Assembly: GCA_030077755.1 (NCBI GenBank)
Contig: JAQJZZ010000008.1
Span: forward strand, 558,001-622,000
DNA length: 64,000 nucleotides
From: Filosporella fistucella
Lineage: Eukaryota; Ascomycota; Leotiomycetes; Helotiales
Direction of reading: 5' to 3'
The first letter of the stretch is position 1. Each line of letters opens with the position of its first letter. A program made the translations under genes and the position numbers. Positions 47,259 to 62,600 of the stretch are shown one piece after another. The notes under the pieces are model-generated. The model searched no databases, was not told the origin of the DNA, and was given only the letters and a program-made list of their open reading frames with translations.

Positions 47259-48316
47259 TTACATGTTCCGCCCGCCTGTTACCATCAGGACTTGTCCAGT
47301 GATATAGCTGAATAGCGGACTAGCTACAGCCAGGATACTCTTTGCCGCCTCTGTCGCCGTGCCAGGTCTTCTGAGGGGAATATCAAGGTATGCGTTCTCT
47401 CCTTGACTGCCTTGTCCCTTTGGTATACCCAGAGCAATTTTCTCTCCATCTGGCGTTGTCACGAACGCACCCTCTTCCTTCGCTGCAGTCAAGCGAGTCA
47501 AGATGTGTCCAAACGCAATTGAATTGGCTCTGACTCCAAACTTTGGACCCCATTCCTTCGCAATCACTTTTGTCAATCCGTTGATACCCGATTTGGCGAG
47601 ACCATAGTTGGCTTGGCCAGCATTTCCATGCACACCAGAGGTTGAGGAGATATTTATGATACAACGGTTTTCGCCATCTGTGACACGGAAGAAGGGAGCG
47701 GCTTCGCGGACGAGCTTAAATGGAGCAGTGTTGTGTAGTGCGATGATGTTTTCCCATTGTTTGTCGGTCATCTAGCACCAGATCAGCTTCTCGTCTGGTA
47801 GATTCAGTTCCAGCATTTCCCATTCGTCTGCCAAGTAGCGGATGCCGAGATTGTATTGGAGATGTTCTACCTTGTGGATAACGCCGTCCCATGTATATCT
47901 GCAGGTGAAGTCAGCTTTGAAGATGCGGGGTAGAGGGATGCTTGCCCTGCATTGTTCACAATGATATGTATCTTTCCATTCCCGAACTCCCCAGCTTTCT
48001 TGACGAGTGTTTTGATATATTCGGCATCTAGCATATCACCAGGGACTGCCAGAGCCTGTCCACCTGATTTGTTGATCTTGTCTGCGACATCCTTGGCTTT
48101 GGCTATCACAACGTTAGGAATAGTCTGGGAAATGAGGGCAAGCTCCATACCAGCATCAATATCAGAGACCACAACTTTGGCACCTTCATTTGCGAAGAGG
48201 CGTGCAGCCTCTGCTCCGATTCCTTGCCCCGAGCCGGTGATGATAGCTACCTGTCCGGCCAGTAAGCCCTGGGGCCAATTGAGATGCCCAGCAATTTGTT
48301 GAACTCGTTCCGCCAT
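47259..48316 (-). CDS. Short-chain dehydrogenase/reductase
   Basis: An NAD(P)-dependent SDR. The model is complement(join(47259..47771,47871..47898,47946..48316)), 303 aa. Cofactor motif TGSGQGIG is in exon 1, NNAG spans the first exon end, catalytic Ser is in NISSTSGVHG, and YGLAKSG supplies Tyr/Lys. The C-terminus ITGQVLMVTGG is typical of classical SDRs. Intron 1 uses a GC donor (GCAAGC) with an AAGCTGAC branch and TGCAG acceptor; only this restores NNAGYTWDGVIHK, with the 28-nt exon 2 ending in HK before MTDKQWENI. The substrate is unknown. It lies next to a sugar-porter gene on the same strand and has candidate CreA sites upstream. Confidence 0.88.
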
Positions 48317-48966
48317 TTTGATTATATGTTTATATCGGAAGAAACGAATAATCCAGTCCGTTCAAGGAGGGAATAGAAGATTGGGATTATATGGCATGCG
48401 GTCGATTTAATCGAGGTGGTCAGCTAGGTGTGGGGAAAATCATCCCCAGATTTGTCGTTTGCCGCAAACCGAGGCTAAGAAGCCTCGGTCAGCCTCGTCT
48501 TATAAGGCCAACATTACCTTCTACTATGAGCACAACCGCGGTAGAAATTGAGCCACTCGTACGTGCCGAAGAAAGTTTGGATCGTCATGGAAATTTCATA
48601 TTAGAAGTAACGGAAGGAGTGAGCAAACTTCCCTGTATACAGATTTTGGGCATCTGTCCATTTGGACAATGAGGGGTAGAACTATTCTAGAGACTTGAGC
48701 AGAAACAGGAAATTGAAGTCCATAGAAAAGATCGAGTTCCAGTTCAAATATTAATCACGTCAAGGGGGGGTCCTTGGGTTATGCTGAAGATTTTTTCCAC
48801 AGTAATTCTATACATCACTATGCCTTACCTTCATGCAATGATAATTTGCAAGCAACAACTGTACATAATCCACACCCCACCGGGACAGTCCAAGCAAATT
48901 CTACAGTGCTCCATGTCATACTTCTCCCGCAACTAAACCTCAGTATTTCTGAGATGTTCACACCAC
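48317..48966. promoter_or_regulatory. SDR promoter with palindromic sites
   Basis: Upstream of the minus-strand SDR there are two inverted SYGGRG (CreA-type) sites: GTGGGG at 48430-48435 and CTGGGG on the opposite strand at 48444-48449. A perfect 8-bp inverted repeat, CCGAGGCT/AGCCTCGG, lies at 48469-48488. Both are within about 175 bp of the start codon. Functional use is inferred. Confidence 0.45.
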
Positions 48967-50634
48967 CTACTTCTTCCCAGTCTCCGTGATCTCAGTGGAC
49001 TCAAGCGCTGTCTTGTTTTGTCCAAGTTCGGCTTCGGAAATTGGCTTGACCCCATTATATACTTCAATAATATCTTCCAGTTGATCTCTTGGTATTCCCT
49101 CGAAACGTTTGTCAATTTGCTCTAAGGTCAGGCCTTTTGTCTCAAGATAAGTGAAGCCAATGATGGTCGCAGCAAACAGGTTCCAACATACACCGATGAT
49201 GTAGAAGCTAGACAATAATTAAGACATGTAACACAGGGAGGGAGAGAGATTACATACCGCCATCCAATATTAGCGAGGCCGATTGGAATGACATATTGAT
49301 TGATGAAGCCAGCGGAAGATGTGAAGATGCTGTAGAACCTTACCAAGTTGTTAGCTTCATTTAGCAGCGAAAGGATAGCTGAACTTACGCCATGCCCTTT
49401 GCACGAATTGTAAAATTCAAAACCTCGGCGCAGTACGAAAATGACAACGGTGTCCAGGTGGAGGAATATCCCATCTGGAATAGGAATACCATAGCAACGA
49501 TAGCATTTCTTCCATTGGCATTATCTGTTTCTCGAGCGGTGAGACCTGCCATGCATGCCAGGACTGCAGCACAAAATATTGTTCCGCCAACAAGCATTCG
49601 CACTCGACCAAGTCTATCAATGAAACATATTCCAATAAGTGCAGATATGAAGGCAACACAGTTCTGTCCGAGATTGATAGCAAATTGCTGGCGTTCGGAA
49701 GTGATACCTGCTAAGTTGAGCACACTGCTGAGGTAGTAGCTAATCACACTTGAACCTATCGTCTGTTCGAAGATACCCAAAGAGATCAGTATAAATCCGC
49801 GATATCGATTCGACTTGAGGCTGGCAAAGGCTTTCCACCATGCCCTGTAGGTTTCAAATTTGTTCTCTTGTTCAAAGTAGATTGTTTCCTTAATCTCACG
49901 AAACTGAGCAGTGACCAAAGGATGTTTGTCATCACCATTTCCATGGAACTTGGCTAGCACGGCAAGTCCTTCAGCTTCGCGACCTCTAGATATCAACCAT
50001 CTTGGCGATTCGGGGATAAATGCAAGCAGGACGATGCATAGCGAGGCTGGACCCGCCATGCAAATGCAAATGGTACGCCAACCCCAATCACCAGAGATAC
50101 TTCTAGCGCCGTAACCCACGGCAGAAGATATTATGGCTCCTAGCAGCCAACAGGTCCAGTAGAAGCCGGCAATGAACCCACGATAGGAGGGTGGTGCAAG
50201 CTCAACCAGGTAGGTTGGTACAGCAGCAATGTCGAGCGCTTTGGCGATTCCAACGAGGACTCGTGCAACGAAGAATTGCTCTTTGGTTGTGGCCGTGGAA
50301 TGAAGGATACATGAGACGAGCACCACACAAGATGATGCCAGAATACCTCCTTTCCGCCCGAATCTATCGACGACACTTCCTGCAAAGAGACCGCCAAAAA
50401 TACCGCCAAGATTTTGTGTTGCGGTAAGAAGACCTTTGAGCTCTGTAGTGATTCCGAATTTCGTTTGGAAAGATTTCTATGAGCATTTTAGTAAGAAGCT
50501 ATCGAGAACAAGAATAAAGTAAATCGTACCAAAATATTGATAGAGGACATCATGCTTTGATCATACCCGATAGTTGCACAGTTGATGGCGGCAGTCAGGC
50601 AGACCAGCGCCATTGCAAAGTTGAGACCACCCAT
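48967..50634 (-). CDS. MFS sugar transporter (sugar porter family)
   Basis: A twelve-helix plasma-membrane proton/sugar symporter type. The model is complement(join(48967..49207,49258..49338,49389..50476,50530..50634)), 504 aa; every junction keeps frame. Sugar-porter signatures are visible: VVDRFGRKGG after helix 2, PESPRWLISRGR in the central loop, FIDRLGRVR after helix 8, and YLETKGLTLEQID after helix 12. The C-terminus is cytosolic and acidic, ending in TETGKK. The overall sequence is like the lactose permease/hexose transporter group, but the substrate cannot be assigned. It lies upstream of, and co-oriented with, the SDR. Confidence 0.9.
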
Positions 50635-51946
50635 GTTGCTAAATCAGGGCGTGGATTCAGGGTCGAAGAAACAATCGAAGATGACGATTATGGAAAGCTT
50701 TCTAGGAGTTTGGAGAAAACGGGGCTGGATGAGCATCTGTCTATTTTATAGAATTTCTGTACAGCCTTTCAACCCCAAATTTGGGCTTGGCTCTGGTATT
50801 TCCTGGCAGTTTTGACAAAGCTATGGCCCCAGCATCCCCAATCTTGCTTCCCCCAACTTTGGGCTTGGCTACGAACAATCAGATAGGGGTGCGATATCTG
50901 TCTTGGCAGGATTTTGAGATAAGACTATGGCTGCAATAGGAATTTAGAAGAGCTTCCAGCCGCGTATATGTAAAGACTCTGACAGGTTCCGAGTCATGCT
51001 GTTCCATTGGCTGTCTTAAAGAGAAGTTGGGCATAGGCCAATAATGATTCTCACGGAACGTATCTATTCTCGTAATCGGCGAAAGGATGCTCTCACAAGT
51101 TAGGAAATATCTCAATCGTATTCTTGACGGCGGGACAGGTATTGAAGCATCAAAACCTGCTGTGGATCCATGTGGAAAGCCGATAATTCAGGTCCTTTCA
51201 AGCTGACAGATAAGGAAGCCATGAGCTAACTGACGAATACATCATGGACCTGCATCTAGAACTGAACTACTGGTCCGTTAGGAATTGAGACAAGATGTAA
51301 TATAAGGAGGGTCGCTCAAAACTTGTGCCGAGCAATAATAATTGTTCGTGCTCCTGCACTTCAAGACTTTAGGCTCTAAAGCTCAACTGTTTAGAAACTC
51401 CAGCGGCTCTCAGAGACCTGGCTTTAAAGCAAAAAGATCAAATATATTTATTTCCGGATATGAGTGATCTGGAGCTGGAAGGAAGCGGCTTCACAACGGG
51501 ATTATTGAGCTTTTTGCCACTCACGAAACAGATCCTCGAAATGCAGCGAGATCTACGGCTCTAATCGAGTGTTGGAGGCAAGCCCGGTCTCAAGAGGCTG
51601 GGCCACAAGATACATCAAACAGTAGTGAAAGTCAGAATATCGATCTTCGAAACTGCAACAAGGTTAACTATAGCCGAGAACTCAATAACAATTTACGGAC
51701 ACTTGTCTCAGCCTTGGAGGGAAGCGAATGTCAGATTTGGGTTTCAATATCGAAATCTGGAGGTATCACATCAATGTGAATAGTGTCTATGTTTGCGAAT
51801 GGTGGTAATCACCGCAGAATCGTAGATTCATCAGCTCCCAAATAAGTGCCGCAACCCAATATAGTGTATCAATGCCAGCAACGCCTCAATATCCATGCCC
51901 TGCCGCTCAATCGTACCATGTCAAGATTATTCCAGTCTCGAATCGT
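50635..51946. other. Intergenic, nothing seen
   Basis: The promoter side of the MFS transporter and the 3' flank of TMA7. Short frames only. Confidence 0.4.
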
Positions 51947-52257
<311 letters not shown>

Positions 52258-52698
52258 TTTGGTTAATTTGGAATTTGAAAGTGGTTTGGTTTTGTTGGTC
52301 TTGGAGCGACAGCGATTTTGTGAAAAGCTGAGGTGGGATGTTCGTGGGGATTTGGCGGGGTGTAAGACTTTGAGGTTTTTGTTTGCCCACTGCGGCTGGA
52401 TCGATTTCCGAGCTAGCCAAATTAGGTTAGTCTCAAGCCCATAGAATTGATATCGCGGGCCGTCATCATCAACCAATATTGTCACTCTTGTTCACTCTGC
52501 TTCTTTGCACCTCAAATAAATCCAATCCAATCTACCTCCATAATCACAAACTGTCGACAAGAATGCACTGATGCGCTAGAAAGAGGGACGATAGATACCC
52601 GGTTGGGCTTTTCTCACATTGAGATTAATTTTCTTGAGCCTTGCTAACACAATTTGGGGATCACAAGGCAGGGTTCTACGTCTGCCGTTGCAATCAAC
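52258..52698. promoter_or_regulatory. Bidirectional promoter between TMA7 and PRP4 kinase
   Basis: 441 bp separate two head-to-head start codons, so the region must carry both promoters and 5' UTRs. No specific site is recognised. Confidence 0.6.
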
Positions 52699-55476
<2,778 letters not shown>

Positions 55477-57393
55477 TTGCATCCAGCGTGCTCGGCGAAG
55501 GAATTTGTTCAAGAGAGCCCTGATTTTACATGGAATGATCCTTGGTGGTCGATATCCGGTTAGAAGGTGCATACTTGGGCTTGTTGGTAGAATAATTAGA
55601 GAATATATTACGTGTTACTGATTACGCATTGAGTTTGTGTTGGTCGTGCAGCATGTAGGTTGCTAGTATTTCGGGTTAGTGAAGATGATGTCAAAATGAT
55701 ATTGCCCCTTCCGGGTACAAGAAGCTCCTGCATGATTTTAAGGAGGAGCGCAAATGAATTACTGTATTCTCGTGGCTATCAAATTCTGGGGAACTCGCTA
55801 ACAATAAGTATCGGGCGCGCAATAGGGCCGTAAAGACACATTGTAATGAACGGATATACGCTTGTCCAATTTTTACATCCAGCGTTGCTTTAGTGAGCTG
55901 TCTGGAAAGTAAACTTTCACATTGATATGAGCATTCTCCTTTAGGGCTAATTCTATTTTGCTGCGCATTCTTGGAAATTAGATGCGCATATAGCTCAATT
56001 TACAAGAAGATATCTATCCAAGGATATTTGTACAAGTATCGAGTGTCTGAAAGGATCATACAATCTATAATTATGTAAAAGATACGAGTAGAGTAACTAA
56101 ATATCCAACTATTGAACCCCAAACATCTATTGTCGATTTTTTCAATTGTTGAACGAACTCTCAGTTGGCACATTCCACTATCAACGTCTCTCATATATTC
56201 ATATATTGTCCTTATATCCTTTGTCGCCCCTCAACGCGTTCTTGTCCGCTCAGCGTCTATATACCATACCTCGGCGGGGGCGGCTGTTAACAATCTATCC
56301 TTCTTATTGCCACACTCAATACGCCACTCATGAATTGTGAATGTGGGTAAAAAAAGGCTCTGGGGTAAAAGATTTCATTGCGTTATGACTGTATGATGTA
56401 ATAAGAAGAACATGTCGGGATATTCGTTGCGAGGGTAGAAGGAGGGTAATGTGAGTGCGTGATAGTGGCTTGGATAGATGGTTGGTTGAGCCGATGGTAG
56501 ATGGCGTTGGTACTTTTGTGAACGCGAAGTGTTGTAGGAGGGGCAGGTAAGTGGGCGATAGGAGGGATTGGTACTAAAGTTGGGAGATTCCGAGAGTTCG
56601 AACTCGTGAGCTATCGAATGAAAATTTGGGGAGAATGAGAAGTTGGGCCGATGGTGTGAGGTGTAGAGAATTAACTGATATTGATTGTCCATGAGAATGG
56701 CTGGAGATTGGACATGCATGAGAAGAGTAGACGAGAGTGGCAATTTCGGGCATATTTTGGGGATAATAAAGGACGCGAGAGCTGGAACATGGATTGGGGC
56801 CTACTAAATAACAAGGGTATATTTGTGAATAGATAGCTTGTATAGGGTTTGGTAGATTCGATCTTTCAGTTCATGAAGTAGAGCTCATGCACCAAGAAGG
56901 AAGATGGAGACGATATGACGTCTCAAAGTTCCAAGGAAAAGCTGCCTTCTTCTCTGCAAGCCCAACATCAGCAGCGTCTTGAAGGATGTCATGAGCTTGG
57001 CATTGACATGCTTGTCAAGAACTCTCTTTCTGATATCGGCAGAGACTTGGTTGATGAAAGTAATTATCATTTCTTGACGGCATATCGAGCGGCTTCATCG
57101 ATGGTCGCCTTAAGTATGGATTTTCATGGACAATTAACTCCTGGATGGCAGCTTTGCTGATGAGGTTGTCAGTCTCTGCAGCGGCGATAGAAGCTAACTC
57201 GACAACAGCTCAATATCGAAACACAGGGTTGAGGCAATCGCGAAAGCGACAAAGGGACCACATATGTCGAATGAATTTGAGTTGATCTCAATAGTTGCGG
57301 TGTACTTGTAGAATAGAAAATTGGAGAGTGGTCACCTCTTCCGGAGACAAGTTAGAGTTGCGAATCTTCTTTTCATTTTCGCATTAAAGCTGT
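55477..57393. other. Intergenic, nothing seen
   Basis: 1.9 kb between convergent PRP4 and the PAQR gene. A minus-strand frame at 56375-56743 is low in information and looks spurious. I see no RNA gene. Confidence 0.4.
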
Positions 57394-58418
57394 CTAACAC
57401 TTCAAACCCAACCCAGGGCCACCATGATGGTAGTCGAATGCTATCAAAAGACCATAGAGATGTGATGTAGCAGCAAGTACCACCAAAACGTGAAAAATCT
57501 GATGAGAACTGCCCCAGATGTCAAATGACCCAGGCCATGATCTCTCCGGCCAACGAGCCTGATACAGTCAGCAATATGTTCGATGCACAGATAACGTTCG
57601 ACTCACAGCATACAACCCCGCTCCGAGAATATAGAGAAAGCCTTGAAGCACCATCCATGTGAGACCTATCCTTTCTTTCATGTTTTCTACTCCGTACAAC
57701 TCCAGGCCATGAAGAACGGGGAAGAGTGCAGATAGACCCATAAGAACGAACATTCCTGCACGATATGGTCGCCATGCTGGCGTCCTGAATCTTTCAAATA
57801 CGGAGACAGTCGCGCATCCAAGCCCAAGAGAGCATATCTTGGGCAGTGTTAGCGACCTCTGGAAAAGCATGTGAAGGTACATACCATTGTCCAGTAAAAT
57901 TCCTGAAGATGAGCATGGCAATAGAATCCATAGAATATACTCGGAATGAAACTTCCTGTGATCAGAAACACGATTCCAACGTAGTCCAATTTATTCCCAA
58001 ATTTGGCAACGAGAGGAGAATGGTTCGATATCGCATGATACGTTGCAGACATGCCCAAACACAATGCCGCCCCGAGGAAGAAACATCCGAAGGCCACAAT
58101 ATCTGAAGTTGTAGCCGTTTCGTATCTGGGTTTGATTGCTGTATACAGTACTACTCCAGCACTCGTGAAGGTGATTGCTCCCAACAAATGGGAGTAGATG
58201 TTCACAGACTCATTGTGGAGGTAGCCAAGACTTGCGAATGACTTCTTGAATGAAGCTGATGCAGGACGATATCCAGAGCGTATGTAATGGTTGTCTTGTT
58301 GCCACTTTGGCAGGTCATCCCAGAGAATTGTCAAAGCATTCTCCAAGCTCCTCTCAATGCCTTTTGCTTTCTCTGTGATGACTTCCGTCACGGAAGGCCT
58401 TCGCTGGCGAGTTGACAT
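57394..58418 (-). CDS. PAQR/hemolysin III family receptor (Izh/AdipoR-like)
   Basis: A seven-helix membrane protein of the progestin/adiponectin receptor family. The model is complement(join(57394..57558,57607..57837,57885..58418)), 309 aa. The N-terminal cytosolic part gives NHYIRSGYRPASASFKKSFA and LHNESVNIYSHLLGA, typical of PAQRs. The family Ser/His in SATYHAISNHS and the C-terminal HQIFHVLVVLAATSHL supply the three-His metal site with the HxxxH spacing. Fungal homologs (Izh) affect zinc and sterol homeostasis; ceramidase-like activity is proposed for the family. The second exon begins after an AAG acceptor with a CGCTAAC branch point. Head-to-head with the next gene. Confidence 0.93.
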
Positions 58419-58783
58419 GGGGAAAACTATTTGGAAATAGGAAAGAGATGGAAAGACAATGGTGAGTAGAAACAACTGCCAGAGTGGGAGAAAAGAGCAA
58501 CGATTCAAATATTTACGAGCAAAAGAAGACCATCACCTGTCTTTATAGACAATTGAAAATGTTGGGAAAGTTGTGGTGGAGTGGGAGGCCAAAGTCGTGC
58601 CTGCCGAGGCCGCTTTCACAAGCGATTCAAGTCTTCAGGAACTTGAACTGACTTCAAATATTCCGACCGCGACAGATCACAACTCTTCGACACACCCTGT
58701 GATCAATGTCTTCGCATGGGAATCGCACGCCTTCTGCGCCATGGTCTCGACTGAAACCGGTCAATATTGACCCTCTCGAGACT
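58419..58783. promoter_or_regulatory. Bidirectional promoter between the PAQR and CSN8-like genes
   Basis: 365 bp between divergent start codons. No specific site is identified. Confidence 0.55.
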
Positions 58784-59681
58784 ATGGGTCTACCTTCAAA
58801 GGGCGACAACAGGTAAGTATCGCCCTCGCTCACATGCCCAGGGGACGCGTGCTGTTTACTAACAAATGGACCTCAGGCTCTTGGATCACAGAACGCAAGA
58901 AAGATACTATACTAGGATTGTGGAAAGATATATGACATTCTGCTCCGATGCAGGGCGAGGGGATGAACTTTTGAGAAGACTTGCACGCATGGAAATATCG
59001 CCAAAGGATACAGACAACGAGAAACAACCTACACCGATGTCCTCGGACCTGACAATCAATGCGATTCCTATCAACCTCGACTTATCTCGGCAGAAGGACC
59101 TCTCAGTATTGACAATGGCCATGCGAAAATTCCGCGAGGGTGTTGTCGCCACTCACAGAGTGGATGATTTCTCGATACAGGCATACATATTCTGCATAAG
59201 ACTCTCGATACTCCTGAAGAACATGGAATCATATCACCCAGCGATTCTACATCTCCTCAAGAAGATGCACACTGTGCAACCCCTTGCGGCTAATGAATTG
59301 CAAGAATTCGTCGGTTATCTAGTACTGGATCTTGCCTGTCGACAGAATGATCTGGCGCAGGCATACCTGATTCGCCATACCTACCGTCTTCGAGATCCAA
59401 AAGTCGACGCAATCCTCAAAGCTCTGACCCACGACAACTACTATTTATTCTGGAAAGTCAAAGGAAGTGTAGATGGCCACAAGGTCAAGCTCATGGAATT
59501 TGCAGAAGATGCGATGAAACGCCGTACTCTAAAGTGCCTCGGTCGAAGCTATCTCGCCATTGATCAACCTGCTCTGGAACAATATACGAACACTGCCTGG
59601 CCAGTACTGGCCAAGGACTACGGGGTCGGATGGCAATTAGAAGGCAACAAAGTCATTATTCGAAAACCAAAAGGCGGTTGA
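58784..59681 (+). CDS. CSN8/PSMD8/eIF3K-like domain protein
   Basis: The model is join(58784..58812,58877..59681), 277 aa. The short first exon gives MGLPSKGDN; GTAAGT donor, CTAAC branch and CTCAG acceptor lead to RLLDHRTQERYYTRIVERYM. The all-helical body contains SIQAYIFCIRLSILLKNMESY, then ELQEFVGYLVLDLACRQNDL, and ends in a winged-helix-like stretch with GVGWQLEGNKVIIRKPKGG. This is the shape of the CSN8/PSMD8/eIF3K family of COP9 signalosome/proteasome-lid/eIF3 proteins. Which complex it joins is not resolvable here. Confidence 0.78.
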
Positions 59682-62600
59682 ATATCTCTCGCCCGGTCTG
59701 TGAACAATCTAGAATCACATCTGAAGTGATATTGTGGTTTGTGATTCCTCACAATTCTCGAACCTGAGCTTAATTAACCATGGATTTAGATCAAAGTTTG
59801 ATCATTTGGTCGTGAATATGGCCCAAAGGACATCATTATTGGTACCACCATTGGACTAAATATAGATTCCACATAATACTCGACCAAGGCACCACAACCT
59901 CCGGTACGGCTTCATATGGTTGATGGAACAACTAGGGACGAGCGCTGTTCCAGTCACCAGCATTACAGCTGCTCTGGAAATTTCCCTCCGTTGCGTGTTC
60001 CAACACACTGTCTTCGTATTGTCGTCACAACAACGGAGTCATATTGGTGCTACAAGCCTATAATATCGACGATTCGGATCACCGGGAAGCACATGCGTGG
60101 TTATTGATCTAGTCAGGGGACAGTGAGGCTTTGGGAGACATTGGGCGCGACTTGAGAAGTCCACATATCTCATACAGTGTGAGTTCTAGATGCTTATATG
60201 GTGTCATTGTCTTGACATGTTCTCGATCGTTGTAGTATTACTCTAAGATAATGCTAGGATTCTAACGTACTCTCGATCATTGTCACTGCCATTTCGACCA
60301 CTGATTTCCAGGGCCCACATTATGCGAGCCAAGTGGTATCTCTTCATTGTACATTGCCTAATGTTATGCTTGTCTTGGTGGAAATGTTTCATGTCATGGC
60401 AGCCACAATAACATATCGTCGGGCCTGAGGGGAAGATTGCTTCACATTTGCACGACCACGCATAGCTAGCACCCCACGAATACTGCCTGGCAACCATCGT
60501 TGATTCCTTCCCCAACAGCTGATGGCTCAAAGCCTAGTACTATATCGTGGTGTGTCTGATGACTTCAGGAAGTAATGTCATACTTGATCCATTCCTGATG
60601 CTATGTAGCACTTCCTGGTATGTTGCACGTCGTCAAATTTTTCGAATTATCAACACCGGTTGTGTGCGAGCGCCGTCAGTTACTATTTGATTTGTTGCAT
60701 ATCAGAGCATCCAATTCTGGTATGTGCGATGAACCGTCTGTCATTACACATTTTGTTGCACATCGAAAATTCCAACTCTGGTTCTTTGCGAAACGGCGTT
60801 TGAAAATCAATCAGGTTGTTCCACGCCTGCGGGGTTGCAACGTCATGTTCTACTGCTGTGCCGGTGTTTATAACTCTAGAGGTAAAGCACATTCGGAAAT
60901 GCTTACTAGTCCAAGTCAAGTGCTTCCAACTGCAGCCATTTATAATATTCCCTTTTCTTCATTTTGCATCAGAAAACTTTCATGCTTCGAAACGAGGCTC
61001 CCAGGATTTTGAAGTTCTTCTGGTGTCAATTTGAACTCGATTTATAAGCTCAATCTCGAGCCTCTGTATGATTTTCCTATTGTTGCCATTCTGATCCTAC
61101 CGGTAGATCATAACCCAAGGGCAAGTCCAACATGATCACTCTTGAGTCGAGTCATCTGGCAGTCATCAGCTCTTCCTAAGAATTTTCGTTAATTCGTCTC
61201 TCCACATCTGACGAGGATCAGCCTCGTGCCCCATGCCGGCGTTTATCGGTTTGCAGCGAACTATACAGAGATATTAGATACTTTCTAAGCATCAGATGAT
61301 GATTAGGACGAGGGCTGCCGCCATCTGCTTGACCTGAAGGGACCGAAAACTCCTCATAGCCTCAGATATGCACTTGAGCGCGTCTAATTTTTTGCCGCAA
61401 TTAGCTTTTTCTACTGAATTGGAGACAATGTATTCAGATTTGCAGAGTGGCATCATGACACGATTGATGAGATCTCCTACATCATATTCCCATCCGGGTT
61501 CGCATGAGTTCAGGGTCAAACTGCCTCCCACATCCAGGTACCTCCAGAGCGGAGATGATGGAGAGACAACGGGGATGGAACGTTTCACTGATCGTGTTCC
61601 TGATGCGCCATCTTCGTATTCTATTATGAGAGCATGAATGCTCCCATCAACACCAGGGAGGTATATCTTAGGTGCCCCCTCCTACGTTGGGTGGAATCAT
61701 TTCGATACACGTATTACCTGTTCAATGCAGCGTAGATTGAGAAATTTATAATGAGTCGACACAAAACAATGAATCCTACTTCCGATACTTTCTCATCCCC
61801 ATTTAGACAACACACAATTCATTCAATGAAAACGCATTGCACCCTACCTAATCGAATTAAGTGCTATCGCATTATTCTCCTCGGCGCACCGTCCCCACCC
61901 CTACACTCTGGGAAAGTCAATAGACTTTCTAATGGAACTGCTCAAATTGGGAATGTTGCGTCAATATTCAGATGTCGGCAGGTTGTCAATTGAACCCGTC
62001 AAGACTGGCGAGGTATCACGAAAATCACGAAATTTGCAATTTTTTCATCGAGAAATTTAGATAAGATTGGAAAATATGATGCATGTCTAGATCTTCTATA
62101 TCTTTGTAAATAGATTTTAAACCAATTTTGTTCCCATCTCTTGCCTTATCGGTGCAACTTTAAGACGAATCTACCTGTAAGTTGTTTTCCTGCTGGTGAA
62201 AGTATAATTGAGTCTCTTGCAGTGACCATTTGTCTAGAATAATGGTGTTGTTCAGGCCACCAGCTACATACAGAATTCGTAGGCTGTCAAATCGGGTAAT
62301 AAAGTGCTATTCTAGGCACGAAACCCCGGGTTCTAGGGTACCAATTTCAGGCTTCTTACGCCTACCAGTTGGGATTTCCAGGCTTAAACATATTCCTCTC
62401 AATTTTTAAAATTTCTTATCTTGCTCCTAAAACCTTTTTGTCTGATTTCTATCATCTCCTATGATTCTGAATAACTTTGGTTTTGTTGAGGAAGAGAGAT
62501 CGGTGTTAGAAGAGGGAATTCTGGGGGTGTGTTGATGCTAGAGTTGTCAGGAAACGGGAGGTGCGGGGTACATTGATGGAGGGTAAAGATAGAGGTAGGG

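Noticed and set aside
56375..56743. 122-codon minus-strand frame
   Set aside because: Composition is biased (Ser/Pro/His/Tyr) with no domain, in a purine-rich intergenic tract.
61292..61660. Minus-strand frame of about 120 codons
   Set aside because: No ATG; a possible acceptor exists upstream, but the linked intron would be only about 36 bp, and I recognise no family.
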